From Gnetum montanum (Eukaryota; Streptophyta; Gnetopsida; Gnetales; Gnetaceae): a DNA stretch of 64,000 bases. A program made the position numbers and the translations under genes. Below are positions 1 through 11,244 of this stretch, piece by piece (position 1 is the stretch's first letter; the number at the start of each line of letters is the position of its first letter). A model generated the notes under the pieces. It did not search any database and had not been told where the DNA came from. It saw only the letters and a list, made by a program, of their open reading frames with translations. Where the stretch lies: positions 71,529 through 135,528 of the forward strand of contig MNCI01017913.1 of assembly GCA_015680685.1 (NCBI GenBank), given 5' to 3'.

Positions 1-420
1 GAATCTTGCTCTATTTCTAGTTTTCTTGTGGAACTATCTCTTTCTCTGGGGAAAATTAGGAGTAGATCGAGGAGTTGTGCTCAAATGTTTTTGCAAAATT
101 TTATTTGTTACAAGTAGGTATTATAAGGACCGCGTAGTCTAGGCAGTTGAACAAAATAGGAAATTTTCAAGAACTCACAGTACTTGGCAAAGTTGGCTGA
201 ATCTCTTTAAAGTAAGTCACTTGTAGTTCACATACAACGCAATCGTTACATTTCTCACAACCGCACGCCGCAACAGCACACACACATACTCACATTAACT
301 ACTGAGTTTATTTGGAGGTATCTGGGCCTTGGTGTTGCCAGAGACCAGCAGGCACCTAAATCCTGTTCGAGGACACTCGTTGGCGGTCACGTCCCAAACG
401 GTCGCCAATAGTTAAATTGC
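1..420. other. Unassigned CpG-richer segment
   Basis: No reading frame or family recognised. The base composition differs from almost all the rest of the window: CpG dinucleotides are frequent (around 130-136, 238-275 and 368-408), whereas neighbouring DNA has very few. A short inverted repeat, TTGGCG at 380-385 and CGCCAA at 403-408, lies in it. It may be a younger insertion or the internal part of an element that continues to the left. Confidence 0.35.
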
Positions 421-1060
421 CCAAGGTGTAAGAGGGGTATGGTTGGAAAATGGTGGAAAATGCACCTATAGGTGTAGTGCAAGTTACAATGATAGGGGTG
501 TACACTACACTTGATATAATGTAAGACTTTTTGATGTTGGTAAAACCAACTTTGTTGGCTTCACTAGCAAGAGCTATGCTATAGGGGGGTAAGCAATTAA
601 TTGTCTTTCAAAAAAATAATGTTGATGATACCCCTTGTAAAAAAAATGTGCACTAGTTTTTAACAAAGCTATATAAAAAATATTTTATTTTCCCAACACC
701 ACACTAAGATTTTGGAGAGAGCCACACTAGCTTTAACCATAAAATGTTATAGCAAGGGATTTTGGTTGTTGAAGTTAAGATATGCTAGACTTTGGAACAC
801 ACAATGCCAAGTTTGAGCTAGGAAGAATGGTAGGATTTGTTATCATCCATGCTAGCTTTGAAAGGTCTAGCAATTGCTATGAAAATCTTGTGAACACCCA
901 AATCACCTACAACTACTAGGCTAGGATTTAGTTGCAAGAAAATGGATAGTAGTGTTGGCTTTTCCTTGGATAAAATTTTTTAAATGGTTTTAAGTATTAG
1001 AAATTGCAAACAATTGTTTTTAAAAGGAAAATCAAATTTTGGTGAAGAGCTTGGATGGCA
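421..1060. other. Non-coding, probable leader of the LTR element at 1086-2750
   Basis: No open frame of note. It lies on the internal side of the minus-strand LTR and its primer-binding site, so it is probably that element's 5' leader running off the left edge. I see no gag here; the boundary with the CpG-richer segment is not defined. Confidence 0.3.
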
Positions 1061-1079
1061 GCCCTCCTTCTAGCACGAG
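1061..1079 (-). other. Primer-binding site relic
   Basis: The minus strand reads CGTGCTAGAAGGAGGGC a few bases after the LTR end. The same GCTAGAAGGAGGGCC core follows the LTR end at 45338-45356 and, as CACTAGAAGAAGGGCC, at 24435-24453. I did not identify the priming tRNA. Confidence 0.5.
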
Positions 1080-1542
1080 AAACTATAACACCTAAAAATT
1101 TTGGTTGTTAAAAAATTGAAAATTCCAGGTGAAGTAGCCTAACTTTACATCCCAAGGGCCTTTGAGAAAGGGGATCGAAGGTATCCTAGATAGTCTTGTT
1201 GATCACCTAGGGCTTAGGAAGTGTTAACAATGCAATATATTTTAACAAAGAATGTAGAGATAATCTAAGAAGAAACAGAAAATTTAAACTTAGAATGAAC
1301 TTGTACAGATGAATGAGTTGTTGATTTTTTTAAAATAATAAAAATATTACAAAATAAAAGTTTCAATATGCACAAGTATGTGTCTAGATGCACAAGTAGT
1401 TTCTTGAATGGTGCTTGAAGTTTGGTGAAATTGGCAATTTGTATTTTGTAGTTGGTTACATGATCCAGGTCCTTCTAAGCTCCAACTTTCAAAACTCCTT
1501 ATTAGTTCTTAGATCTGGATCTATTGCATTAATGAATAAGGG

Positions 1543-1641
1543 GTAAGGTTTTTGCAATGTTGGTATGAGAGGAGCTAAGGTTCATGCAATGTTGGTTGCA
1601 AAGGAGGTAAGGTTTGTGCAATGTTGGTTGTAAAGGGGATA
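1543..1641. repeat. Tandem repeat, about 32-33 bp x 3
   Basis: Three successive units beginning TAAGGTTyrTGCAATGTTGGT and ending in a GA-rich stretch. Units two and three differ at only a few positions. I did not find it in the sibling LTR at 22944-24428, so it probably expanded in this copy. Confidence 0.75.
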
Positions 1642-2430
1642 ATGGGGTAAGGTATGCGTTTGACTTTTTGATGTTCAGCCATGCACCAAGAGTCTCTAAT
1701 GCTCAACCAATTACCAATTTTTCAAAAAATCTTGAACATTCCAATGGTTACAAGTGCTCAAGGTTGCAAAAGGTTTTCCAATCACCTCCAAAACCTGTTC
1801 AATGTATTCAAAATATTTATTTAAAGGTTATAAGGTTGCTAGTTTTTTAGTTACAAATTTCTACCAGGATTGTTGATAAATTGAGGTAATTTTCAAGTGT
1901 GATAGGCCTTAATTCTAATGTGGTTTTCATTTATCATAGGTTTTAATACCCCCAAGACACCAAAACCATGCTAGATATCATAAATAGTAAAAAGACATTT
2001 CCAACTACACTAGCTTCACCCACCAACGTTGATCTTGCAACATCCACAATGGAATTGTTGGATTAATGGTAAAATTGTTGAGAAAAACAAACCCCCATCA
2101 CTCCAATGCTAGATTTATGGAGAAATTCTGAAGGTTATGGAAGCTATGTTGGAAACTATTGTGAAAATAAAAACCCAAGCTCCCTAACATTGTCCTTTGT
2201 AAAAAGGTAGAAACCCATAACTTTAACACAGGCTTTGTGGCATCCATGTTGAAGATCATGATAACTATGTTGGCCATTTCTAAGATAGTGAAAACCCAAA
2301 CCCCCCAATGTTTGGGTTGTGGCATCCACACTAGAATAATTATTAACTATGCTAGCATTATGGAACCACATTGACATTATGGCATTCATGCTAGGACTAA
2401 GCTGGAGCTAAGTTGGCTAGTTAGGAAGCC

Positions 2431-2440
2431 CTATATAAGC
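2431..2440 (-). promoter_or_regulatory. Candidate LTR TATA box
   Basis: The minus strand reads GCTTATATAGGGC inside the LTR, about 310 bases from its 5' end. The position suits a U3/R border. Sequence match only. Confidence 0.4.
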
Positions 2441-2755
2441 TAGGTGTAGGTGGTTTTTGTGTAGCTGAGGTTATGACCAATGTAAAACCCCTGAAAATGC
2501 CAAATTGGGTAGTCCAAAAGGTATTTTTAACCTTTCCAAGCCTGAATATAGACATGACATGACTTTTTTCACTTGGGAAGTAGGGCTACAACTTATGAGA
2601 CATTTTTTAGCCCCAAAAGTTCAATTATGTGAGATTGCACCTCATGTATTATAAACCTCATATTTTTACAATAAAATTCCATCCTCGAGTTTGATGGTTA
2701 ATGTTACAATGCCAAAGGGTTGCAACATGAGTTTTTTTGTTAGTGTTTCAGTAGA

Positions 2756-3230
2756 GCTTTGACTTGATGAAGTCATTTACCACTTGTTTGAAGATAGCCA
2801 AAAGGTGAGTTTTAGATATTAGCAATGGAATCTCATAGAGTGTTGAATTTCATCTCTAAATGAACCTTTGGAATAATTCAAGTGACCCCTAATTTACATT
2901 TATAAGTTGGTCTAATGTGGTATCTAGCTTCAATTTGTATCTAAAGTAGTTGATGAATTGGTTTATTAAGTCTTTGAGAGAGGATATTGAATCTCTAGGT
3001 AAGGTTTGGTACAAATCCAAAGCCTTTCTTTTGAGGGACATAGGAAAAATTCATAGTATCATATGAGGCCATTCTTGCAATAGGTTGCACTTAGACTAGA
3101 AGATGACCAAATGTACATTGGGGTCTCCTCCTTCATTATATTTTTGTACTAAAGAATCCAAAAATCCCAACATGTAATAGTTTAACCCTAGATCCACAAG
3201 CCTCATAAAATAATCTAAAGTGCCTCAAAT
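2756..3230 (-). pseudogene. Ty3/gypsy gag fragment, truncated by LTR insertion
   Basis: Translation of the minus strand gives a Retrotrans_gag domain: KYNEGGDPNVHLVIF, then PMSLKRKALDLYQTLPRDSI, then INQFINYFRYKLKLDTTLDQL, then KTHLLAIFKQVVNDFIKSK. The same order and wording occur on the plus strand at 26050-26450 (KYNDEGDPNSHLVTF ... RGSIPS ... INYFKYNLKPNT ... FKRMVKNFIKSKFYY). Gag is the structural nucleocapsid precursor of the element. Several in-frame stops make it a relic. It ends exactly where the LTR at 2750 begins, and its own leader and LTR are not clear upstream. Confidence 0.75.
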
Positions 3231-6200
3231 AATCTTATTAATCACTTGAGAACTTGAAGGTCTATTACTAGAAAGAAATTATGATAAAAATAGGTGAGAA
3301 AATGCATAAATAATAAAGCCTAGGCTGTAATAGAGTTGTAGGAAATAATGAGCAAATAAACCAAACACTACAAATGATTTTTATTAATGCTATAAAAATA
3401 TAGGATTTAGAGAGTACAAAGTTTGGAACTACAATTGTTTCACATCTCCTTGAAAATGGTGATGAAAATCTAGCTTATGGATGGGCAATGTCTATCCTAA
3501 AATCCACCCAAATGTGCCTAGTTCATTATGCTATAAAAGAATCTTGATGCTCCAACAATCTACTCTTGAAGATGGCTTTGGACTCTCAGATCTCCCTCTT
3601 TCTCAAAAGTGTTAATTTTTAATAGAACTATGAGTTTTTGTAATCTATGCACCTCAACATCCTAGGTTGCCTACTCAATTAGATGGATCTTTCTAAGCTC
3701 ATCAATTTCTCTAGTAGTCTTATTGACTAGCTACTACTACAAGTTCTAGCATTCCTCTATGCAAAAGTACTTGTCCAAAAATTGAATCATGATTTGACTT
3801 TCATTCTCCAACCTTTATATCTATTGGAAAAAGGAAAGTACATGCTTTTTAATTTTCTAGCTCATCCTTTTCCATTCTTAGGACCGATGCTTCAATATTC
3901 TTATCAAGAACTTCAAGCCATCTTTCACGAATAAAACTTCCCCACAAAATTTATACACCTTAAAAAGTTTAAATTTCAAGTTTTTGACTTGCATATTTGA
4001 AGTGATTATGGAAGGTACTGGTATCAACAATGTAAGTTGCTTCAATTATTCATGCAACTATCATACCTTAGCCTATCTTCTTCATAACTCCCATAGATAA
4101 AATATATGATTAGCATTAGTAGTTTCCAACTTAGCCCATACCTTGATAAGTTCAATCTCAAGCATATTATTAATATTCCTCAATAGTAATTTGATTTCAT
4201 GATTAACTCTTTGCTCCTCCTACATGCAAAGACTAGTCCTAGCTTGATTAGTATGTACTTGAAGAACTTCAACCGCATGCTAGACATTATGCATGATACA
4301 CTGTCATCAATGTGAAGAGAAAAGACAACTTGAAGACACATGAGTATAAGACTAAATAGAAGCATAAAAATGAGCCATGGGTGGATCATTTAATAATAGG
4401 AAAGAAAACTAAAGGAAATCCTTCCTTATTATCTCACCATCCAAAATGGCTTCTATCATCTACAAAAAATTACTAGCAAGGTCTTGTGACCCTTCAATGT
4501 GGATTATGAAAGCTTATCCATAATCTTTGATGTTCATGAATATCCAAGAACCATCACTAGGAAAAAGTTCCTAGGTTGTTGTACCATTGAAGTGAGGATA
4601 TTAGGAAATAGATCTACTAGGGTGTTACACCTATGTTTTTTAAGACACTTGAGGTGAGGTTGGTTCTTTGGATTGGTGTTGACAAAGTTGGTCTTAGGGT
4701 TAGATATGAGATACCTTCATAAAATACATCTCATTCCATGAATTGAGTACATCCCTAACAAGCTCAAAATTTCATCATGAAGAAACCATCAATACATTCT
4801 TCTAGTTCATCATACATGTTGTAGTGGAATGCCTTCCCATATGATTTATTACATTTACTAGTTTGCAAAGTTTTTTGATAATTCCTAGAAAGGCATAGAC
4901 CTCCCTCTTATATCTATCCATATCCTCAATCTTTTGTATCAAACCCTTGTAGAAAATATATGGTATGTTGATGATGTAGTTTCCTCTCATCATTGTCACA
5001 ACTTAGCCCCCTGAATGGACATACCTGATGGATGTCTGATGGGAACAAATTAATATGTGATAATTTTGCACATAGCATTTTGAACTAGGGAAAGTTTAGA
5101 AATATTCATCTTAGTATTACCCATTTTAAATATCCTTAGCATAATCCTCAACCTTAGCTTAGGACCAGTCTTCTAGATCTATGTCAACTAGTTATTCATT
5201 GGTTCATTTAAGAATCCCATGGCTTGTGAGATTACCCATGGAGAAATAGACATAAGAACTCTATCAATGAGGGTGAATTGAGTTTATCATGGTTAAACCT
5301 TAAAGCATCAAGAGCCAATTCTTACACAAGTGCAAGATTAATCGAGTATTGTATGCAATGTAACCCCTACTATCACCAATAAATTAGCTTTTTTCAAGTT
5401 GCATATGATTCTTACCAATCTATCATTTATAGTTGATTTATCCTTAGAGTAGACACTCACCTTCATTTCCCTTATGAAACCTATTGATGAGACACTTATG
5501 GATTCTTAGCAACTAGTAAGACATTACCATTAAAAGTAAATTTATCCCCTTGGATGGTTAGATTTTATCACACATATTGCCTTATCATCATTATAGAATC
5601 ATGGAAAGGATGGATAGAAGAGATGGAGGATCAAAAATGGGTGAAAGAGGAGGAAAGATATTGCAACATCACTAGATCCCTAGCTAACAATGCAATCAAC
5701 TCATAAAGCATGTGAGCATGTTCTAAATCCTATGAGAGATCTGATATCACATCCTTTTATCACTATACATTCATATAATAGGAATCAACCTTCAAGTTTT
5801 TCTTTCAAGAACGAAATCACACCTACCTGATCTAGTGTCATATAGCCTTGTGTGTTCTATGGTCTAAACATTGGTGTATACCAAACCAAGGTAGTATACC
5901 ACCAAACATCTAGAAGTCAAGATTCTAATTTGGTTTTCCTCTAGCCATGCACTTATGCACAACAAGCTCCCTAAATTTGGCTTACTAGAATCCTTCCATC
6001 AATCTCCTTGGCCACACTAACACTCCCACATTCCAATAAGGAGCATAAGTTTCCAACCATCATAAAATTTTCTAGGTTTGAATATTGTCAATGTATGGAT
6101 CAAGAATAAAGATAGTTGACCCTTGGAACAAATGATTAGAAACTTGGGTGAAAGAAATAATTGACTTCACCAAGGTTAAGAAAGAAAGAGAATTTTGGGC

Positions 6201-7368
6201 CTTCATTGCCATACGTAGAAATGAGAAATAGATTGTTGTAGACTATAACACTATTAAAATTCAAGTGATATAGGTAATGGATTAAACATAAAAAAGGTTT
6301 ATGTAGGTTCAAGCACATTGATATGATTAAGTATGAGATTGATTTGGATGGTAAGCATACCAATTTTTACAACTAATAAGATTGAAAGTACATTACTCTT
6401 CCCATTACCTCTTCACTTTTTTTTTTATTTTCTTTTCTTTTTATCATCATATTTTTTCATTCATTTTTTCATTCATTTATTTTTCATTTTTTTAAAAGAA
6501 ACTTTCTAATGGTGCATGAGAATTATGAAATAATCAGAGTGCAAGATCACCACCTAGATTCTTTGACTTACATGAATATGAGAATTCATCATCCACTGCA
6601 TGGTATCAATGGTTTATGAACTCACAAACCTCTTCTGACTAGGATGGCTAGGTAAGGCACCAGCTAGACCTTAGTCCAATTACATCGTTTAGACCCTTTT
6701 AGTAATCATAAGGATCTTTGATGATATACCCTTTGTATACTAGTAACTAAGAACTCTTTCAAGATTTCCAACCTTACTAGATGAGCATTCATGAAGCTTC
6801 TAACTAGTTTTCCCATATATACAAATAAAAACACTCCAAAAGAAAGGAAAATTTTGTAATTTATTATCCATTAGGCTAAAAAATATTTAAAACCATAGAT
6901 AAGCCTTCTAATCATTATTAATCATAAAAAATAACAAAAAAATAAAAATTTAACATGATGTGAAGAATTTCTTCCCCAAGAATAATCCATGTCTATTAGC
7001 TAGGAAGCCTCTCTCTCTTTCATTAAGCATTAAACTCACTCAAAGATGATAGATGTTCATTAGGATGCACTATGTGTTAATCCAAAAATCCTCTATATGA
7101 CACATTTGAGTGGCATATGATTTTGTCACAGTAAGAATAGGAAGGATCATAAGGTATTCTTTTTTAATGCATCCTTCTAGTCTCATTCCTTTTTTTAATC
7201 TCAAGATAAAGATCTTAGAAAATTAACCTAGCATTAGCAGTGCTTATCTTCTAATCTAGATACTAAGAAATCAATGGGATACAACCAACTTGTAAGGTGA
7301 TCATATTACATACCCATCCCATGGGGTATATATAAGATCAATTAGCTAGCTTTAGACTAATGTTAGTA
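3231..7368. other. 4.1 kb with nothing recognised
   Basis: Both strands are full of stops and no frame shows a family motif. The short frames (for example 4180-4389 and 6136-6363 on the minus strand) have no recognisable domain. Around 3230-3360 there is faint similarity to 21220-21380, perhaps an LTR relic. Most likely decayed repeat DNA. Confidence 0.5.
6407..6490. repeat. T-rich low-complexity tract
   Basis: Runs of T broken by CATT and ATTCATT motifs. No poly(A) element end or gene is associated with it that I can see. Confidence 0.7.
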
Positions 7369-7373
7369 TACTC

Positions 7374-8518
7374 TAAGCATTAAGAACCTAGAAAGTAGGG
7401 ATGAATAAGTTCCTAATTAAAATCATAGCTATCACACAACATACAAAATTTTACGTGGTTTCCCAATTTCGGCACTTCCACAATTGAAGAGTAGAATTTG
7501 TGCATACCTTTAGACTTTGTTTCTCTATCAAATGTGGTTTGAAGGGCACCACACCCTGTACAAGCACTAAGATCCTCCTTGGAGTGTTTCATTGCTATGA
7601 AACCACTCAACCCCACAAGGACCCAACAAGCTTAGAATGTGGTTTCAAGAATCCCACAACCTTTACAAAATTGAGCTTTACTCTGGAGTATTTTGGTGTT
7701 GTAAAAGCACTTAATCTTGCAAGATCCTAACAAGCTCAATATATATGCCTTCTCACAAGAAGCACATCAACCTTGCAAGGCAATAAGAAAAAGAAAAGAT
7801 GCAAGGAAAAATGTATTTGTAATTACAAGTCCTTGTTGTTGAAGCTTAATTCAACATACAATTAACATATAGCCAAGATAATGATGTGACAATGAAGGAT
7901 AAGAGTACAATATCATAAATATGACAATGATTACTTTGATGTGAATAATACTTGCTTAATTTCCAAGAATTTCATGTCTTCTAATAGCTTCAAAGTTTTT
8001 GAAAATACCTTGAAATTCATGCAATGGCTACACAACTAGTGTAGATATCTCCTTCAAAGTTTGGACGTCTACTTAAGATCTACCTCAATTTTGGAGAGAC
8101 ATCATTATAAAGTGGGATTTTTCTAGGGAGACATCTACTTTTAGATGAAGTTTATTGTTTTTTAAGAGATGTCTACTTGTGATTTCTTTCTTTTCAGTCG
8201 AGACATCTACTATTTCTTGGAGACATCTCCCCAACTCTTTGAACTATGTTTCTTGAGGCTTTCTCTCATTAATTTGGCTTGTTCCCAATCCTTGGAGCAT
8301 TTTCATTTGGTTTGTAGTCTTTGGTTTTAGTCCATGATTGTTCATGTTCTCATGTTACCTCATAAGATCTTCATATTATTAACTCATTGTAGATCTCATT
8401 TTCCTTGAGTCCTTAGTCCTTATGTGGAGTTCTTGTTCATGTCTTGTAAATACATCATCCATGAAAAACATTTTTTTCTCCATTTTCATCAAGGTTTTGA
8501 CATACCACAAGGGCAACA
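7374..8518 (-). repeat. 3' LTR of the Sirevirus-like element
   Basis: 1145 bp, recognisable along its whole length as a diverged copy of 12182-13331. On the minus strand it starts TGTTGCCCTTGTGG directly after the PPT; the other end has decayed from CA to TA. A TATATATT motif lies at 7739-7746. U3 holds four GAGACA hexamers (8096, 8128, 8200, 8220) and one AGATGTCT (8168-8175). Confidence 0.88.
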
Positions 8519-8535
8519 ATCTCCTACTTTTTGGT
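8519..8535 (-). other. Polypurine tract before the 3' LTR
   Basis: The minus strand reads CAAAAAGTAGGAGAT immediately before TGTTG, the first bases of the 3' LTR. This is the expected site for plus-strand priming. It is probably decayed from a GGGGGAGAT-type tract. Confidence 0.65.
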
Positions 8536-10456
8536 GATGCCCAAAACTTAAGAAAATGGGTTAGTATGTCCAGAAATCAGTTGAGTTAATGATGATACAT
8601 CCTTACTATCGTACTTAAATCATAATTCATTTCATATCATCACATCACAATCACAAATAATATCCATAATAACACAATCAATTTGATCTATATATCTAAT
8701 TCATGGAGTCTAGCAAGAAGATAGATCAAAATAATGAACAATATTCATCCAAGTAGGACCTTATATGAGTTTATAAATATAGTTCCATAAACACAAATTT
8801 TCATATGAATAAGTACATACATACTGAACTCATAAGGAATTTTTAGATCAATCTCTAGGTTAAGAGATAAAGCAATTTCTAAGATGTCCATATGGATCAC
8901 ATGTATCTTGAGGAAGTTTAAGGTATATTATTCATTAATTTACAAACTTCATAAGAAGCTTTCATAATGAAAGTGTAAGTACTTCTTGCTTTAGTTCATA
9001 TTAGCAATAGAGGGCATAAGTACTCTAAGAAGATATGTTGATAGTGTGCAGTACTATCATAAAGATACAAACATTTGTAAAATCAATTAAGTAGAGCATA
9101 TTTTGTAACATTGTTTCATAGATATGAAAAACCAAATTCCATTTAAGATTTGTTCCTTATCTATTTACAAAGTTAAAATTAATGGCCCACAACTATTTCA
9201 AACATAACTAAGCCAGGCCTTTTAATTAATGTCCAAGAGAATTTAAAACCAAAGGCTAAAGTCTAAAGTTTTGGTTTTGAGACATATGTAACTTGTCTAA
9301 ATATGTAATTAGTAAAAAATAAATTCAATAATTCACCTAATATTCTACTCCTTTTGAGGCGTCAACAAAGGCTTCATAATTTCATGCCAAGACAGTAAAT
9401 ACATACATATCCAACATCCAAGGAATAGATTAATGTTAACAAGAAGGGTCAAAACAACACAACTTATCATGCAAAATATCTCATGAGCAACTAAACATAT
9501 CCTTAACAAGATGTCCATTAAGTAATTTATATATAGCCATGTCAAGTTTAGATACTAGCACCAATAAATATATCATAAGGAAAAATATCCAAAAGATATC
9601 TTAATCAAAACTAACTCATACTTTTACCTTGGATGTTTTTTCATACTCTAAAATGAATAGTCCTCTTCTTGGTCATTTTTAGTTGTGGGTGTTGTAGTGG
9701 GAGGTCTTTCTAATTGAGTTTCTATTAGTAAAAGTCTCAAAAACTCCCCCTACATTAGTGGCCTATAAGAGGCACAACTCCCCCTACATGCATGCTTGTA
9801 TTTATTTCTAGTATCTTTTGTCATAATGCATTTCATGTAGAGAGATTGGTATTCTCCCCTTGAGCCTTTTAGGATCTTCATGCTACATAGAAATTCTAGG
9901 ATTAAGTGTGAAGACTAAGGTCTCCCACTAGTAATATCCTTCAAAGAAGAAGATGAAAATATTTTTAATGCTTGCTGTAGTCAATATGTTCCTAGATAGT
10001 TAACAAGGAATTCCTTTTCTTTAAAAATTTTTGACTTGAGGCTAATTTCTTTATTATCTTGCTTATTAAAAAATTATGTAATTCAACAAGACTTATAAAA
10101 ATCTTAGATAAAAAAAATTAGTAAGTACATATCATAACAAATTTGTATTTCTTGATCATTCAACTATTCCTTTCCTTATCAATTTCCTATAGAATTTGGT
10201 CCAAATTGATGGCATCTTATGATAAACAAGGATGCAAATTCATTCTAGATTCTCAAATTCTGATCTAGTTTTAAAACTAAATGTTTTAAGGATATGCAAG
10301 AAACTGAATAGTTCAAAAGAAAGCACAAGAGATAATCATACTATCTTGTTTGCTTTTTCTATGAATTAAAGAGATATTTTTCACTTAAGAAAAACATTCA
10401 AAAACTGACACACATTTTAACTAGTAAGCAAGGAAATAAAAAATTTCCTTGACTTA
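8536..10456 (-). other. Internal non-coding part of the Sirevirus-like element
   Basis: No integrase GVVERKN-type, RT YVDD-type or RNase H motif seen on the minus strand. Apart from the PPT-like cluster nothing is recognised. It is what remains between Gag and the 3' LTR after pol was lost or was never present. Confidence 0.5.
9742..9860 (-). other. Cluster of extra PPT-like motifs
   Basis: Minus-strand copies of TAGGGGGAGTT lie at 9742-9752 and 9776-9786, and AAGGGGAGAAT at about 9851-9861. Repeated GGGGGAG motifs in the 3' non-coding region are reported as a Sirevirus signature. They lie about 1.2 kb before the LTR, so only the distal PPT would prime. Confidence 0.55.
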
Positions 10457-11092
10457 TCTTACTTGCTTATTGAGGTGAGAGAAAGTTAAAGAACTTTGAG
10501 ATGTGATCTCCTTACCTTTTATTTTTCTTTCATTTATTTTGTCACTAGTATATGGTAGTCTTTCTTTTTCATGTTCTTTGGGATAGGAGAATCTATGGTC
10601 ATCCATTTTTCTAGAGATTTTTCCATCTTTTAGCTCATTCTTATTCCAATTTATTGCACCTTCTAAGACACACTTACTAGGTTTCTTTTGAGAAGACCAA
10701 GCATCAATGCTATTTTGTCCAACATTAGGATAACCAAAATCTTGTTTAATTCCACAATTTTTACAAACAAATAAAGTGTTCTTTTCAAGAATAGGGTTAT
10801 CAACCTTGATTATACTTGAGATGGAGCTTGTATCCTTTTATGGGGTTTCTTCCAAATCTTCACTTCTAGGCTAATTTTTATGGATCCCTCCTTCTTGAGA
10901 ATCCCTACATTTCTTTTTAGCTAATGGGGTTAGTAGTTGAATCTCATTCTTTATGTATGAGATTTCTCCTTTTAATTTGGAAGATAAGATATGAATTTTA
11001 GAAAATTTTCTATTCACATTTTTCTTTACCTTCTTAGGTAGATTATGTAAGTTAAGAATTTCTTCATTTAGAAATTTGTAATGAATTTTCAT
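10457..11092 (-). pseudogene. Post-knuckle Gag extension, Lys/Glu-rich
   Basis: A frame of about 210 codons with only two stops (TAG at about 10874, TAA at about 10841). Its first 73 residues, 11092-10871, look coiled-coil-like: KKVKKNVNRKFSKIHILSSK and LKGEISYIKNEIQLL. Further on, FVCKNCGIKQDFGYPNVGQN carries a CX2C pair, followed by a charged region (NWNKNELKDGKISRKMDDHR). I do not recognise the second half as a named domain. The position, just after the knuckle, suits the extended Gag of Sireviruses, whose coiled coil is reported to bind host proteins. It ends at a TAA at about 10457, where pol should follow but does not. Confidence 0.55.
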
Positions 11093-11244
11093 TTGTAAGG
11101 GCCATGCAAATAAGTTCAGAATATTTTTTTGGAGTTATCCACTTCTTCTTCAGTTTTCTCACCATCATCCCAGCTGGTGTAGAAATTTGACTTTTTCATA
11201 TTCACATTATACCTTTCTTTTCATTGAAACTTGTCATTGATAGC

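Larger units (their letters stand above)
1086..2750 (-). mobile_element. Ty3/gypsy LTR (5' LTR, element continues off left edge)
   Basis: On the minus strand this aligns by eye over most of its length with the plus-strand LTR at 22944-24428. Shared blocks are the start TGAAACACYAAC/ACC, a block around 2500-2680 matching 22980-23200, and one around 1140-1215 matching 24291-24360. The start is TG; the end reads TTA where the sibling has CA. A PBS follows, which fixes the orientation and marks it as a 5' LTR. It is longer than its sibling, partly because of a 32-bp tandem repeat. Its start abuts the cut end of a gypsy gag frame, so it appears to be a nested insertion. Confidence 0.7.

Noticed and set aside
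1540-1660. CRISPR-like repeat array
   Set aside because: The units are directly adjacent with no unique spacers, and the context is a plant LTR.
3231-7368. A host gene in the long unassigned stretch
   Set aside because: No frame beyond about 75 codons, no splice-linked conserved blocks, and no domain recognised on either strand.
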